DNA of 22,332 nt from Sphaerochaeta sp. (GTDB lineage Bacteria; Spirochaetota; Spirochaetia; Sphaerochaetales; Sphaerochaetaceae): contig DMOO01000031.1 of the NCBI GenBank assembly GCA_003456855.1, positions 1 through 22,332 on the forward strand. The letters run 5' to 3'. The translations under genes were made by a program, and so were the position numbers. This document shows positions 6,493-13,007 of the stretch, in pieces (within the stretch, counting starts at the first letter, position 1; every line of letters begins with the position of its first letter). The notes under the pieces are model-generated. The model ran no database searches, was not told where the DNA came from, and was given only the letters and a program-made list of their open reading frames with translations.

Positions 6493-7323
6493 ATGGTCAG
6501 AAGGTTCAACGGAGTCAAAAGGTTCTTTCTCTATGTGCTTGTGGTGGCACTTGCCGCAACCATGTTCTTCCCGATCTTCTGGATATTCGTCACATCAGTG
6601 AAGTCGGGGCCAGAGGTCAGACTCTATCCGCCTACAATCTGGCCCAGGGAGTTCCATTGGGAGAACATGTCGAACGCGGTGAGGTCATTCCCGCTTGCCC
6701 TCTGGATGCGCAACACGACCATAGTGGCCTTCGCTGCAACGGCGATAACGGTGCTCATCAATCTGCTTGCGGGGTTTGCGTTCGCAAAGTACAGGTTCAA
6801 AGGCAAGGGCTTCCTGTTCATGGTTGTCATCTCGACCCTGATGATACCCACACAGGTCATAATGGTGCCTTCCTTTGTGATCGTTTCAAGGCTGAGGCTC
6901 ACGAACACGTTCCTGGGCCTGATCTTGCCGGTGTGTGCCGAGGCCTTCGGACTTTTCATGGCAAAGCAGTTCATCGAGGAGATTCCGGATTCCCTTATAG
7001 AATCCGCAAGGATAGACGGATGCTCGGAATTCGCCATATTCACCAAGGTCATAGTGCCTAACGTGAAGCCCCTGATCAGCCTTCTTGTAATCTACACGGT
7101 CAGATGGAGGTGGAATGATTTCCAGTGGCCGCTGATCGTTGTCAGCAAGAAGGAGATGTACACGCTGCAGATGGGTCTGAAATCCATCAGCGGCACGACC
7201 AATTTCCAGTGGAACGACCTGATGGCACTGTCTCTGATATCGCTCGTTCCGGTGGCTGTGGTGTTCCTCGTCTTTCAGAAGCAGTTTGTGGATGGGGCTG
7301 TGAACAGCGGAATCAAAGGTTGA
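6493..7323 (+). CDS. Sugar ABC transporter permease (MalG/UgpE type)
   Basis: A 276-residue permease, the MalG-type partner of the preceding gene. AGGAGG sits at the end of the upstream gene and ATG follows the upstream TGA by one base, so the two are co-translated. The first membrane segment is FFLYVLVVALAATMFFPIFW; the EAA loop reads SLIESARIDGCSEFAIFTKV, about residues 161-180. The C-terminus, FVDGAVNSGIKG, is typical of MalG-like subunits that end with a periplasm-reaching GxxKG tail. Confidence 0.9.
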   Translation: MVRRFNGVKRFFLYVLVVALAATMFFPIFWIFVTSVKSGPEVRLYPPTIWPREFHWENMSNAVRSFPLALWMRNTTIVAFAATAITVLINLLAGFAFAKYRFKGKGFLFMVVISTLMIPTQVIMVPSFVIVSRLRLTNTFLGLILPVCAEAFGLFMAKQFIEEIPDSLIESARIDGCSEFAIFTKVIVPNVKPLISLLVIYTVRWRWNDFQWPLIVVSKKEMYTLQMGLKSISGTTNFQWNDLMALSLISLVPVAVVFLVFQKQFVDGAVNSGIKG

Positions 7324-7361
7324 AGACCATTTGATGGTTTGACTATACAAAGGAGGAAAAG

Positions 7362-8660
7362 ATGAAGAGGTTGTTTTCATTGTTGTTGGTCGCACTCTGC
7401 TTTGCAGTGGTGTTCGCAAGTGGTGCCCCTGAGGCCCAGAGCGTCGCAAAGTCAGGTTCTCTTGAGCCTGAAGAGGGTGCCGTTATCGAGTTCGCATATT
7501 GGGAGAGCACAACAAGCATAGCCGAGACATGGACCAGGCTCATTGCGGAGTTCGAGCAGAAGTATCCCGGTGTCAAGGTCAACGCCACGGTCTACCCCTC
7601 TAAGGGTTTCACCACCCAGATAGATACGAGGATGGCCGCGAACGATTACCCGGATGTGTGTCTTGTCCAGTACTCCAACGTCGGAAAGTACAAGGACACA
7701 GGGCTGATGCTTGATGTCTCGGATTATTTCAGCGATGAGGACATTGCAGGTTATGTCGATGGATTCGTAGCCCCGTTCCTTGATGGCGATGCCGTTTATG
7801 GCGTTCCTCTGCATACTGATACCATCGTTTTGTGCTACAACAAGACGATGTTCGAGGAGCAGGGTATCCGCATCCCGACAGGAAAGGACGATGCATACAC
7901 CATGGAGGAGCTTGAGGGCATCGGAAAGAAGCTGAAGGAAGCCTATGGTCTCGAGTATGCCTTCGCCGGGGTCTGGACCGGCACAAGGGCCATGCGTCTC
8001 ATGCCGTTCGCCTATGAGCTTGGAGTTGACATCTTCCCGGACAACGACTTCGAGAAGATCAACATCGACACACCGGAGTTCAAGGCGTTCATCAATCTCT
8101 ACAAGCATTGGCTTGAGGAGGGGCTGGTCGTTGCTGAGACCATATCCCAGAAGGGTACAAGCAACAACATGCTGATGTCAGGTCTTGTGCCGTTCAACTT
8201 CTCCGGAAGCTGGCAGGCTGACAACATAGAGAGCGGAATGCCGGGCAACTGGGGCATGACCTATCTCCCGTCAATAAACGGCAGGCTTTCAAGCGACCTT
8301 GGTGGAAACGGATTGTTCGGCATCTCGAAGACAAAATACCCGAATGCAGTCGCCACATTCATCAAGTGGCTCAGCTCCAAGGAGATAATGACATCCTTCT
8401 GCCAGGATGGCGGCTTCATTCCGGTGAGGGAGGACATCAGGAACGAGGACATCTCCTATTCCAAGTATGACGAGGAGCTCAAGGTCGTCATCGATTTCGC
8501 CTCCACTCTGGATCCCAAGTTGGCTGTGGCCGCAACGTCTCCGAACTGGTCCCTGTTCAACACCATACTGTCCGAGGAGATGGACGCTCTTGTCACAGAG
8601 AACGCCTCAGCCGAGGACGTGATCTCCAGAATACTGGCTCGCTGGGACGAGGAGCTCTGA
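7362..8660 (+). CDS. Periplasmic sugar-binding protein (family 1 extracellular solute-binding)
   Basis: A 432-residue substrate-binding protein that delivers sugar to the preceding permeases. A signal peptide covers about residues 1-20 (MKRLFSLLLVALCFAVVFAS), ending in SGAPEA with no lipobox cysteine, a style common in spirochaetes. The mature protein begins its two-lobed fold with VIEFAYWES, then LIAEFEQKYPGVKVNATVYP and DYPDVCLVQYSNVGKY. AAAGGAGG precedes the ATG. An intercistronic hairpin follows, then the GH4 gene. The ligand is not readable from sequence; the GH4 neighbour and the lyase relic suggest an alpha-galactoside or a pectin-derived oligosaccharide. Confidence 0.9.
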   Translation: MKRLFSLLLVALCFAVVFASGAPEAQSVAKSGSLEPEEGAVIEFAYWESTTSIAETWTRLIAEFEQKYPGVKVNATVYPSKGFTTQIDTRMAANDYPDVCLVQYSNVGKYKDTGLMLDVSDYFSDEDIAGYVDGFVAPFLDGDAVYGVPLHTDTIVLCYNKTMFEEQGIRIPTGKDDAYTMEELEGIGKKLKEAYGLEYAFAGVWTGTRAMRLMPFAYELGVDIFPDNDFEKINIDTPEFKAFINLYKHWLEEGLVVAETISQKGTSNNMLMSGLVPFNFSGSWQADNIESGMPGNWGMTYLPSINGRLSSDLGGNGLFGISKTKYPNAVATFIKWLSSKEIMTSFCQDGGFIPVREDIRNEDISYSKYDEELKVVIDFASTLDPKLAVAATSPNWSLFNTILSEEMDALVTENASAEDVISRILARWDEEL

Positions 8661-8672
8661 TTATCACCTGGT

Positions 8673-8701
8673 GATTCCTTTGCCTTTTCGGTGAAGGGAT
8701 C
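8673..8701 (+). other. Intercistronic hairpin after the binding-protein gene
   Basis: GATTCCTT (8673-8680) pairs with AAGGGATC (8694-8701), all eight positions including one G-U. No U-run follows, so it is more likely an mRNA-stabilising or partial-termination hairpin than a full terminator. The second sugar operon has a hairpin in the same place. Confidence 0.4.
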
Positions 8702-8721
8702 GCCAATCATGGAAGGAGAAT

Positions 8722-10026
8722 ATGAAATTAGCATTTTTAGGCGCCGGGAGTGCCGTTTTTCTCAGAAACGTGGTTGGGGACTGCATGTTGACATCGGGTC
8801 TGGAGAACATGCATTATGCTCTCTACGACATAGATTCCGAGCGGCTTCAGGATTCGCTGAAGATGTGTCAGGTCCTTAACAGGAACCTCAACGGAAACCG
8901 TTCAACCATAAGCGTGCACTGCGGTCCCGAATCTTTGCCAAAGGCGCTGGACGGTGCCGACTTCATAATCAATGCCATACAGGTCGGTGGATATGATCCC
9001 GCCACCAAAGCGGATTTCGACATCTGCAGCAGACACGGTCTGAGGATGACCATAGGTGACACCCTCGGTCCTGCAGGGATCTTCAGGGGTCTGAGGACCA
9101 TCCCGGTTCTGGACCTCTTCGCCTCGGTGGTGGAGAGGTGCTGCCCCGATGCATGGTTTCTGAACTACACGAACCCGATGGCGATCCTGTCAGGCTACAT
9201 GCAGCGCCATACTGAAGTCAGAACCGTTGGGCTCTGCCACAGCGTCCAGGTTGTGGTCAAGAAGCTCCTTGCAGGTCTCAACAGGGAGCCGAAGGGTAAG
9301 ATCACGTACAGGGTTGCGGGAATCAACCACATGGGTTGGCTTCTGGATGTGAGGGAGGACGGCAAGGACATCTACCCGGAGATAAAGAGGCTTTCCCTTG
9401 AGTCCACACCGAAGGACGATATGGTGAGGCATGAGATAATGCGGAGGTTCGGATACTATGTCACAGAGTCTTCCGAGCATCTGTCAGAGTATCTGCCGTA
9501 TTTCATCAAGAAAGGCTATCCGGAGCAGATAGATGAGTTCAACATTCCATTGGATGAGTACCCAAGAAGATGCATAAAGAACATCGAGAAGTGGGGCAAC
9601 ATGCGAAAGGAGCTTGTGGAGAACCCGGACCTCTCTCATGAGAGGTCAAGGGAATATGCCTCCATGATAATCCAGGCGATGGTCTCCGATGTCCCATATG
9701 AGTTCAACGGCAATGTGATCAACCATGGTTCAATCGAGAACCTGCCCGATGATGCCTGTGTTGAGGTCCCCTGCATTGCGGATTCCCATGGGATAACCAG
9801 CTTGATGGTGGGCAGACTTCCGGAGCAGTGTGCGGCCTTGAACAGGACGAACATCAACGTCCAGCAGATGGCCATCCAGGCTGCTGTGACAAGAAGGAAG
9901 GAGGATGTGTACATGGCGGCGATGCTGGATCCCCATACCAGCTCCGAGCTGTGTCTGGACGAGATTAGATCTCTCTGTGATGACATGTTCGAGGCCAACA
10001 GGGCCTGGATTGGGGAATACAGATAA
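8722..10026 (+). CDS. GH4 family glycosidase, alpha-galactosidase-type motif
   Basis: A 434-residue NAD- and divalent-metal-dependent glycosidase of family GH4, which cleaves by oxidation and elimination at C3/C2 rather than by classical acid catalysis. The N-terminus KLAFLGAGSAVF is the NAD-binding loop. FLNYTNPMA (147-155) and CHSV (172-175, metal-binding Cys) are family hallmarks, and INHMGW (201-206) supplies the second metal ligand. In published GH4 groupings CHSV marks alpha-galactosidases, CHEV alpha-glucosidases and CHG alpha-glucuronidases, so an alpha-galactosidase (MelA-like) is favoured. An alpha-galacturonidase is possible, given the Bacillus lplABCD precedent of permeases, binding protein and GH4 in one operon. 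AAGGAG precedes ATG 8722. The enzyme is cytoplasmic and last in the operon. Confidence 0.88.
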   Translation: MKLAFLGAGSAVFLRNVVGDCMLTSGLENMHYALYDIDSERLQDSLKMCQVLNRNLNGNRSTISVHCGPESLPKALDGADFIINAIQVGGYDPATKADFDICSRHGLRMTIGDTLGPAGIFRGLRTIPVLDLFASVVERCCPDAWFLNYTNPMAILSGYMQRHTEVRTVGLCHSVQVVVKKLLAGLNREPKGKITYRVAGINHMGWLLDVREDGKDIYPEIKRLSLESTPKDDMVRHEIMRRFGYYVTESSEHLSEYLPYFIKKGYPEQIDEFNIPLDEYPRRCIKNIEKWGNMRKELVENPDLSHERSREYASMIIQAMVSDVPYEFNGNVINHGSIENLPDDACVEVPCIADSHGITSLMVGRLPEQCAALNRTNINVQQMAIQAAVTRRKEDVYMAAMLDPHTSSELCLDEIRSLCDDMFEANRAWIGEYR

Positions 10027-10044
10027 GAGCAACACGCCAAAAGA

Positions 10045-10073
10045 GAGAAGGGGACCATCACGGCCCCCTTCTC
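10045..10073. terminator. Hairpin between GH4 gene and lyase remnant
   Basis: GAGAAGGGG (10045-10053) is perfectly complementary to CCCCTTCTC (10065-10073). It separates convergent units. The minus-strand side is followed by TCTTTT, so it may terminate better in that direction. Confidence 0.55.
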
Positions 10074-10090
10074 AACGCACGATATGCCTC

Positions 10091-10608
10091 TCAGTCTCTG
10101 TAGGCGTACTCCCCACGGTAGTTTGAAGAGCATTGTAGGTCGGGTATCTTCTAGGAGAATGCACATCTCCCTTGACGACATTGTCCTGGGTGTAGATGAA
10201 CATTCTGTCCTTGCCCCACAGGATGATCTCATCCCTTCCGTCTCCGGTCAGGTCAAGAGCCTCACAGCAGGGATCCGGATGTCCATCGTCCGGGAAGATC
10301 ACAACACGTCTGCCGTAGCCGTCTATCATTCCACCGAACTTGTTGTTTCCGTTCAGGAGGATCAGGTCCGTTCCGTCGCCCATCCAGTTGACGGGTACCA
10401 GAATGTTTCCGGAGCTGCCTGGCTCGCTTGACCAGAGGCGGTTGCCTTCTCAGTCGAAGAAATTGAGGATTCCCTGGTTCCTGTGGTAGGTGACGGTGAT
10501 CATCTGAAGACCCTTGAGGTCTGTTCTGAACTTTCCTACAACCGAGCCGTCTGTGTGGTCTCTATTGAGAACCTCATCAAGAGGCTGGATTCCCTGAAGG
10601 CCGGGAAG
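10091..10608 (-). pseudogene. Decayed FG-GAP / rhamnogalacturonan-lyase-like C-terminal gene fragment
   Basis: About 170 codons of a secreted polysaccharide-lyase-like C-terminus. Recognisable parts in order: PLDEVLNRDHTDGSVVGKF, LQMITVTYHRNQGILNFFD, VPVNWMGDG, DGYGRRVVIFPDDGHPDPC, LDLTGDGRDEIILWGKDR and MFIYTQDN. It is broken three times. The 5' part is missing, with homology ending near core B. There is an in-frame TGA at 10450-10452 between NFFD and EGNRLW. A one-base deletion near 10118-10125 shifts the frame; the other frame restores NYRGEYAYRD followed by the ancestral stop at 10091-10093. It is therefore not functional. The intact form would have fitted the neighbouring GH4/ABC operon as a polysaccharide-degrading enzyme. 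Confidence 0.7.
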
Positions 10609-10643
10609 TCAAGTGTCGGCATTGTAATGGTTTAGCTTTGATT

Positions 10644-10663
10644 TGCAATGATTCCCACTCTTT
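10644..10663. other. guaA-end attachment-like core, copy B
   Basis: TGCAATGATTCCCACTCTTT, 19 of 20 identical to copy A, in the same orientation as guaA. It lies about 35 bases from the broken 5' end of the lyase remnant and starts the AT-rich segment that carries the first ATPase gene. Confidence 0.6.
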
Positions 10664-10691
10664 GAACGCATCTTGTTATACCTGTCATATG

Positions 10692-10728
10692 GTGTCATGT
10701 GTGCTTAAAATACATGCAAAAACGCACT
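10692..10728. repeat. Arm-like segment beside core B
   Basis: GTGTCATGTGTGC (10692-10704) and TGCAAAAACGCACT (10715-10728) align with 3498-3510 (10 of 13) and 3522-3535 (11 of 14) beside core A. The distance from the core is 32 versus 30 bases and the spacer 10 versus 11 bases. This is the pattern expected of recombinase arm sites. Confidence 0.4.
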
Positions 10729-10797
10729 CTGTACACGTAGTTTAGAAGTTTTAGATTTTTTTCCATTCAAAATGGATCCACGATTCTATCTGTAAAT

Positions 10798-10807
10798 TTA
10801 ACGTTAA
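10798..10807. promoter_or_regulatory. LacI-type palindrome, orphan
   Basis: TTAACGTTAA, a perfect palindrome with a central CG, identical to the candidate operator at 19135-19144 before the LacI-type gene. No sugar gene lies next to it. The non-coding, AT-rich stretch 10609-10941 also holds core B, the arm-like segment, a TCGGACA tandem repeat and the ATPase promoter; I see no gene in it. Confidence 0.3.
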
Positions 10808-10842
10808 TTGCATTCATATTATTCATGATATTACCATGTTTG

Positions 10843-10860
10843 TCGGACAATAATCGGACA
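10843..10860 (+). repeat. 18-bp direct repeat, left copy
   Basis: TCGGACAATAATCGGACA, itself a tandem of TCGGACA with an 11-base period. A copy with 16 of 18 identical bases lies at 12162-12179, just past the ATPase gene, so the pair brackets that gene. Confidence 0.5.
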
Positions 10861-10873
10861 TATGTGGAAGGCA

Positions 10874-10910
10874 ATTCCTAAAAGTTGAATTATTTTCATT
10901 TTTTAGGAAT
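10874..10910. promoter_or_regulatory. Inverted-repeat operator before ATPase gene 1
   Basis: ATTCCTAAAA (10874-10883) and TTTTAGGAAT (10901-10910) are perfect inverted copies with a 17-base spacer. They flank the -35 region of the ATPase promoter, so a bound regulator would control it. Confidence 0.5.
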
Positions 10911-10921
10911 AGTGCTATAAT
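10893..10921 (+). promoter_or_regulatory. Extended -10 promoter of ATPase gene 1
   Basis: A consensus TATAAT (10916-10921) with an upstream TGC (extended -10, 10913-10915) and a weak -35 TTTTCA (10893-10898), 17 bases apart. Transcription would start near 10928, right at the ribosome site AGGAGGAGG (10928-10936), leaving a very short leader. Confidence 0.65.
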
Positions 10922-10941
10922 CATACTAGGAGGAGGTCAAT

Positions 10942-12156
10942 ATGAAACTGATTGAAAGAACCGAGTATCTGAACCGTTTGCTTGAAGTCAAAGGGACACC
11001 TGACATAAAGGTCATTACGGGAATACGCCGTTGTGGCAAGTCCGTTTTGATGAAAGAGTTCATCAAAATACTTGAGCGGGACTTCCGTAATTCAAATATT
11101 CTATTCATAAACCTTCAGGAACTGGAGAATGAGAATCTCCGTGAATACAGAGCACTTCACTCATACATTATTGATCATCATGAGCAAGAGAAGGAAAACA
11201 TCCTGATTGTTGATGAAATACAGCTGTGTAAAGACTTTGAACTTGCAATCAACAGCATCCATGCAAAGGGAATCTTTGATATTTACCTCACTGGTTCGAA
11301 TGCATTTCTGCTCAGCATTGATTTGGCGACTCTGTTTACCGGACGATCAATGCAAATCAGTGTTTTCCCATTCTCGTTCAAGGAATACCTCGAATACAAT
11401 GATGATTCCGGAAATAGCCTTAATGCCTCTTTCGATGAATATGCCAGAAACGGAGGTATGTCCGGATCGTATCTATATGGCAATCCGGCTGACAGGACAA
11501 ACTATCTGAAGGACTTGTATGAAACCGTCCTGCTTAGGGATCTCGTCAAGAAATACAATATACGGAATGCATCTGAGTTGCGGAAGATATCGGATTTCAT
11601 GATAGGAAACACAGCAAACCTTCTTTCTCCGAATAAAATCTGTACGGAGCTGAACAAAGACGGAAGTTCAATTACAAACAAAACCGTCTCGAAATATATC
11701 TCTTATCTGTGCAATGCTTTTCTTTTCTATGAAGCAGCACGTTTTGACATAAAGGGTAAAAAGCAGCTTTCAAGCAACAGCAAGTTCTATATTGTCGATT
11801 CTGGTTTCAGGTATTCCATTCTGGGAACAAGAAACATGGATTACGGACACATCTATGAGGGCATTGTCTATCTTGAACTGCTCAGACGCGGTTATGAGGT
11901 ATATGTGGGCAAACTGTATAAAAAGGAAATTGATTTTGTGGCAGTCAGAAATTCAGAGAAACTGTATATTCAGGTTTCCGACAACATTACATCAGAGGAA
12001 ACTCTGAACCGCGAACTCCTTCCGTTGAAGGCCATACACGATTCATATCCAAAGCTGCTTCTGGCCCGTACTTTCCATGAGAAATACGATATTGAAGGTA
12101 TAGCGATTCAGGATCTGGCTGCATGGCTTGCTTCGAACCCGGCAATCAGTTCATGA
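10942..12156 (+). CDS. Stand-alone AAA ATPase, AAA_14 + DUF4143 type
   Basis: A 404-residue ATPase. Walker A is GIRRCGKS (27-34), Walker B ILIVDEIQ (87-94), and YLTGSNAFLLS about residue 115 resembles sensor 1. The second half is DUF4143, with a nuclease-like EIDFVAV...LYIQVSD pattern near residues 328-345. Proteins of this type are abundant in spirochaetes and other anaerobes, often in many copies; their role is unsettled, with defence, toxin-like and mobile-element functions proposed. AGGAGGAGG precedes the ATG. It is the only gene between cores B and C, with its own operator, promoter and terminator. Its AT-rich composition differs from the sugar operon to its left, suggesting separate origin. 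Confidence 0.85.
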   Translation: MKLIERTEYLNRLLEVKGTPDIKVITGIRRCGKSVLMKEFIKILERDFRNSNILFINLQELENENLREYRALHSYIIDHHEQEKENILIVDEIQLCKDFELAINSIHAKGIFDIYLTGSNAFLLSIDLATLFTGRSMQISVFPFSFKEYLEYNDDSGNSLNASFDEYARNGGMSGSYLYGNPADRTNYLKDLYETVLLRDLVKKYNIRNASELRKISDFMIGNTANLLSPNKICTELNKDGSSITNKTVSKYISYLCNAFLFYEAARFDIKGKKQLSSNSKFYIVDSGFRYSILGTRNMDYGHIYEGIVYLELLRRGYEVYVGKLYKKEIDFVAVRNSEKLYIQVSDNITSEETLNRELLPLKAIHDSYPKLLLARTFHEKYDIEGIAIQDLAAWLASNPAISS

Positions 12157-12161
12157 AAAAC

Positions 12162-12179
12162 TCGGCCAATAATCGGTCA
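12162..12179 (+). repeat. 18-bp direct repeat, right copy
   Basis: TCGGCCAATAATCGGTCA, 16 of 18 bases shared with 10843-10860. It begins five bases after the ATPase stop codon. It is not part of the terminator stem. Confidence 0.5.
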
Positions 12180-12185
12180 AAATAG

Positions 12186-12207
12186 CCGGCAGATAGCTGT
12201 CGGTTTT
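12186..12207 (+). terminator. Terminator of ATPase gene 1
   Basis: CCGGCAG (12186-12192) pairs with CTGTCGG (12197-12203), one G-U, followed by TTTT. Confidence 0.65.
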
Positions 12208-12227
12208 ATAATGAGTTAGCAAAAATA

Positions 12228-12268
12228 TGTTATTATTCCCATTCCACCGTTGCAGGCGGTTTGGCTGT
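12228..12268 (-). pseudogene. guaA: Detached guaA 3' end, copy C
   Basis: On the minus strand this encodes [11 protein letters not shown] and a TAA stop, exactly the last 11 residues of GuaA. Compared with the real gene end (21859-21894) the differences are all synonymous (for example GCC-AAA-CCG-CCT-GCA here), and the stop is TAA instead of TGA. Residues further upstream do not match; the neighbouring gene stop lies five bases away at 12273. Such a displaced target-gene end is what site-specific integration into guaA leaves at the far side of an element. Confidence 0.8.
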
Positions 12269-12272
12269 TGAA

Positions 12273-13007
12273 TCAGTATTCGAATAATGCTTCCACGGAC
12301 CAGTGATCGGAGGCCGCTGCCCCGGCAAGCCTGTAGTGGGGGCTGTCCGCCATCAGGACCTTCAGTTTGTCATTGATCATCATCTTGTCAATCGATTCGA
12401 CAAGGTTCAGCTCATCGCTTGGGGGAGAGCAGGGAAATGTCACCGGAGCCACCTGTCCGAGAATCCAGAACACTTCCTGCATTCCCGTAATGCTCTTTAT
12501 TGTCTCCACGGGATGAAGTGGGTCGTTGAAATCCCCGCATATGATAGCTCCTTCCCCGTCAAGGACAAGCTCTTTCAAGGCATTGCCAACGATGATGGAC
12601 TCCTTGTGCCTGTATGTCATTCCAGTGGCAACTTCATCGGCATTGCCTTGCCATGTCAGATGGACGGTTGAGACAAAGATTGTATGTCCATCCGGATTTT
12701 TGAGTCTTGCCCAGAAGAGCCTTCTGTCATGCTCCGGCATGTCCAGGAAAACCTCTCCATGACACACCTCGGTGAAAAGACTTTTCTTGTAGTAGATGCT
12801 TCCTTCGTTCGTCCATCCGACAAAGGGGTCTTGGATGCGGCTATAATCTGGAAGACTTTCGTCTATCCATGACAAAAGCTCAGGCCTGACTTCCTGCAGA
12901 CATAAAATATCCGGGGAATACAGTCTGAAGAACGATCTTACGCATTCCTTTCTTTCATCCCATCTTATGGTATTCCAAAGGTTCTGAGTCATCACTGTGA
13001 AACGCAT
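12273..13007 (-). CDS. Endonuclease/exonuclease/phosphatase-fold protein
   Basis: A 244-residue metal-dependent hydrolase of the EEP superfamily (DNase I / exonuclease III / inositol phosphatase fold). The motifs are complete: TQN (Asn9), LQE (Glu39), STVH (His116), GDFND (Asp159, Asn161), ESIDKM and SDHW (Asp234-His235). It would cleave phosphoester bonds; small secreted or cytosolic members act on sugar phosphates, lipids or nucleic acids, and the substrate is not readable. There is no signal peptide. ATG 13007 is chosen because AAAAAGGAG sits eight bases upstream; earlier in-frame codons overlap the preceding gene. It overlaps that gene by 16 bases and is the last gene of the second sugar operon, so it likely works on the imported substrate's products. 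Confidence 0.85.
   Translation of the reverse strand: MRFTVMTQNLWNTIRWDERKECVRSFFRLYSPDILCLQEVRPELLSWIDESLPDYSRIQDPFVGWTNEGSIYYKKSLFTEVCHGEVFLDMPEHDRRLFWARLKNPDGHTIFVSTVHLTWQGNADEVATGMTYRHKESIIVGNALKELVLDGEGAIICGDFNDPLHPVETIKSITGMQEVFWILGQVAPVTFPCSPPSDELNLVESIDKMMINDKLKVLMADSPHYRLAGAAASDHWSVEALFEY

Noticed and set aside
6213..7449. Long open frames antisense to the permeases and the start of the binding-protein gene
   Set aside because: Products are proline-, arginine- and histidine-rich low-quality sequence. The sense strand encodes clear ABC subunits with ribosome sites.
10447..10455. In-frame TGA in the lyase remnant as a selenocysteine codon, given the nearby selD
   Set aside because: The same gene is also 5'-truncated and frameshifted, no SECIS-like hairpin is apparent just after the TGA, and the selD here is itself broken. 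A simple nonsense change fits better.
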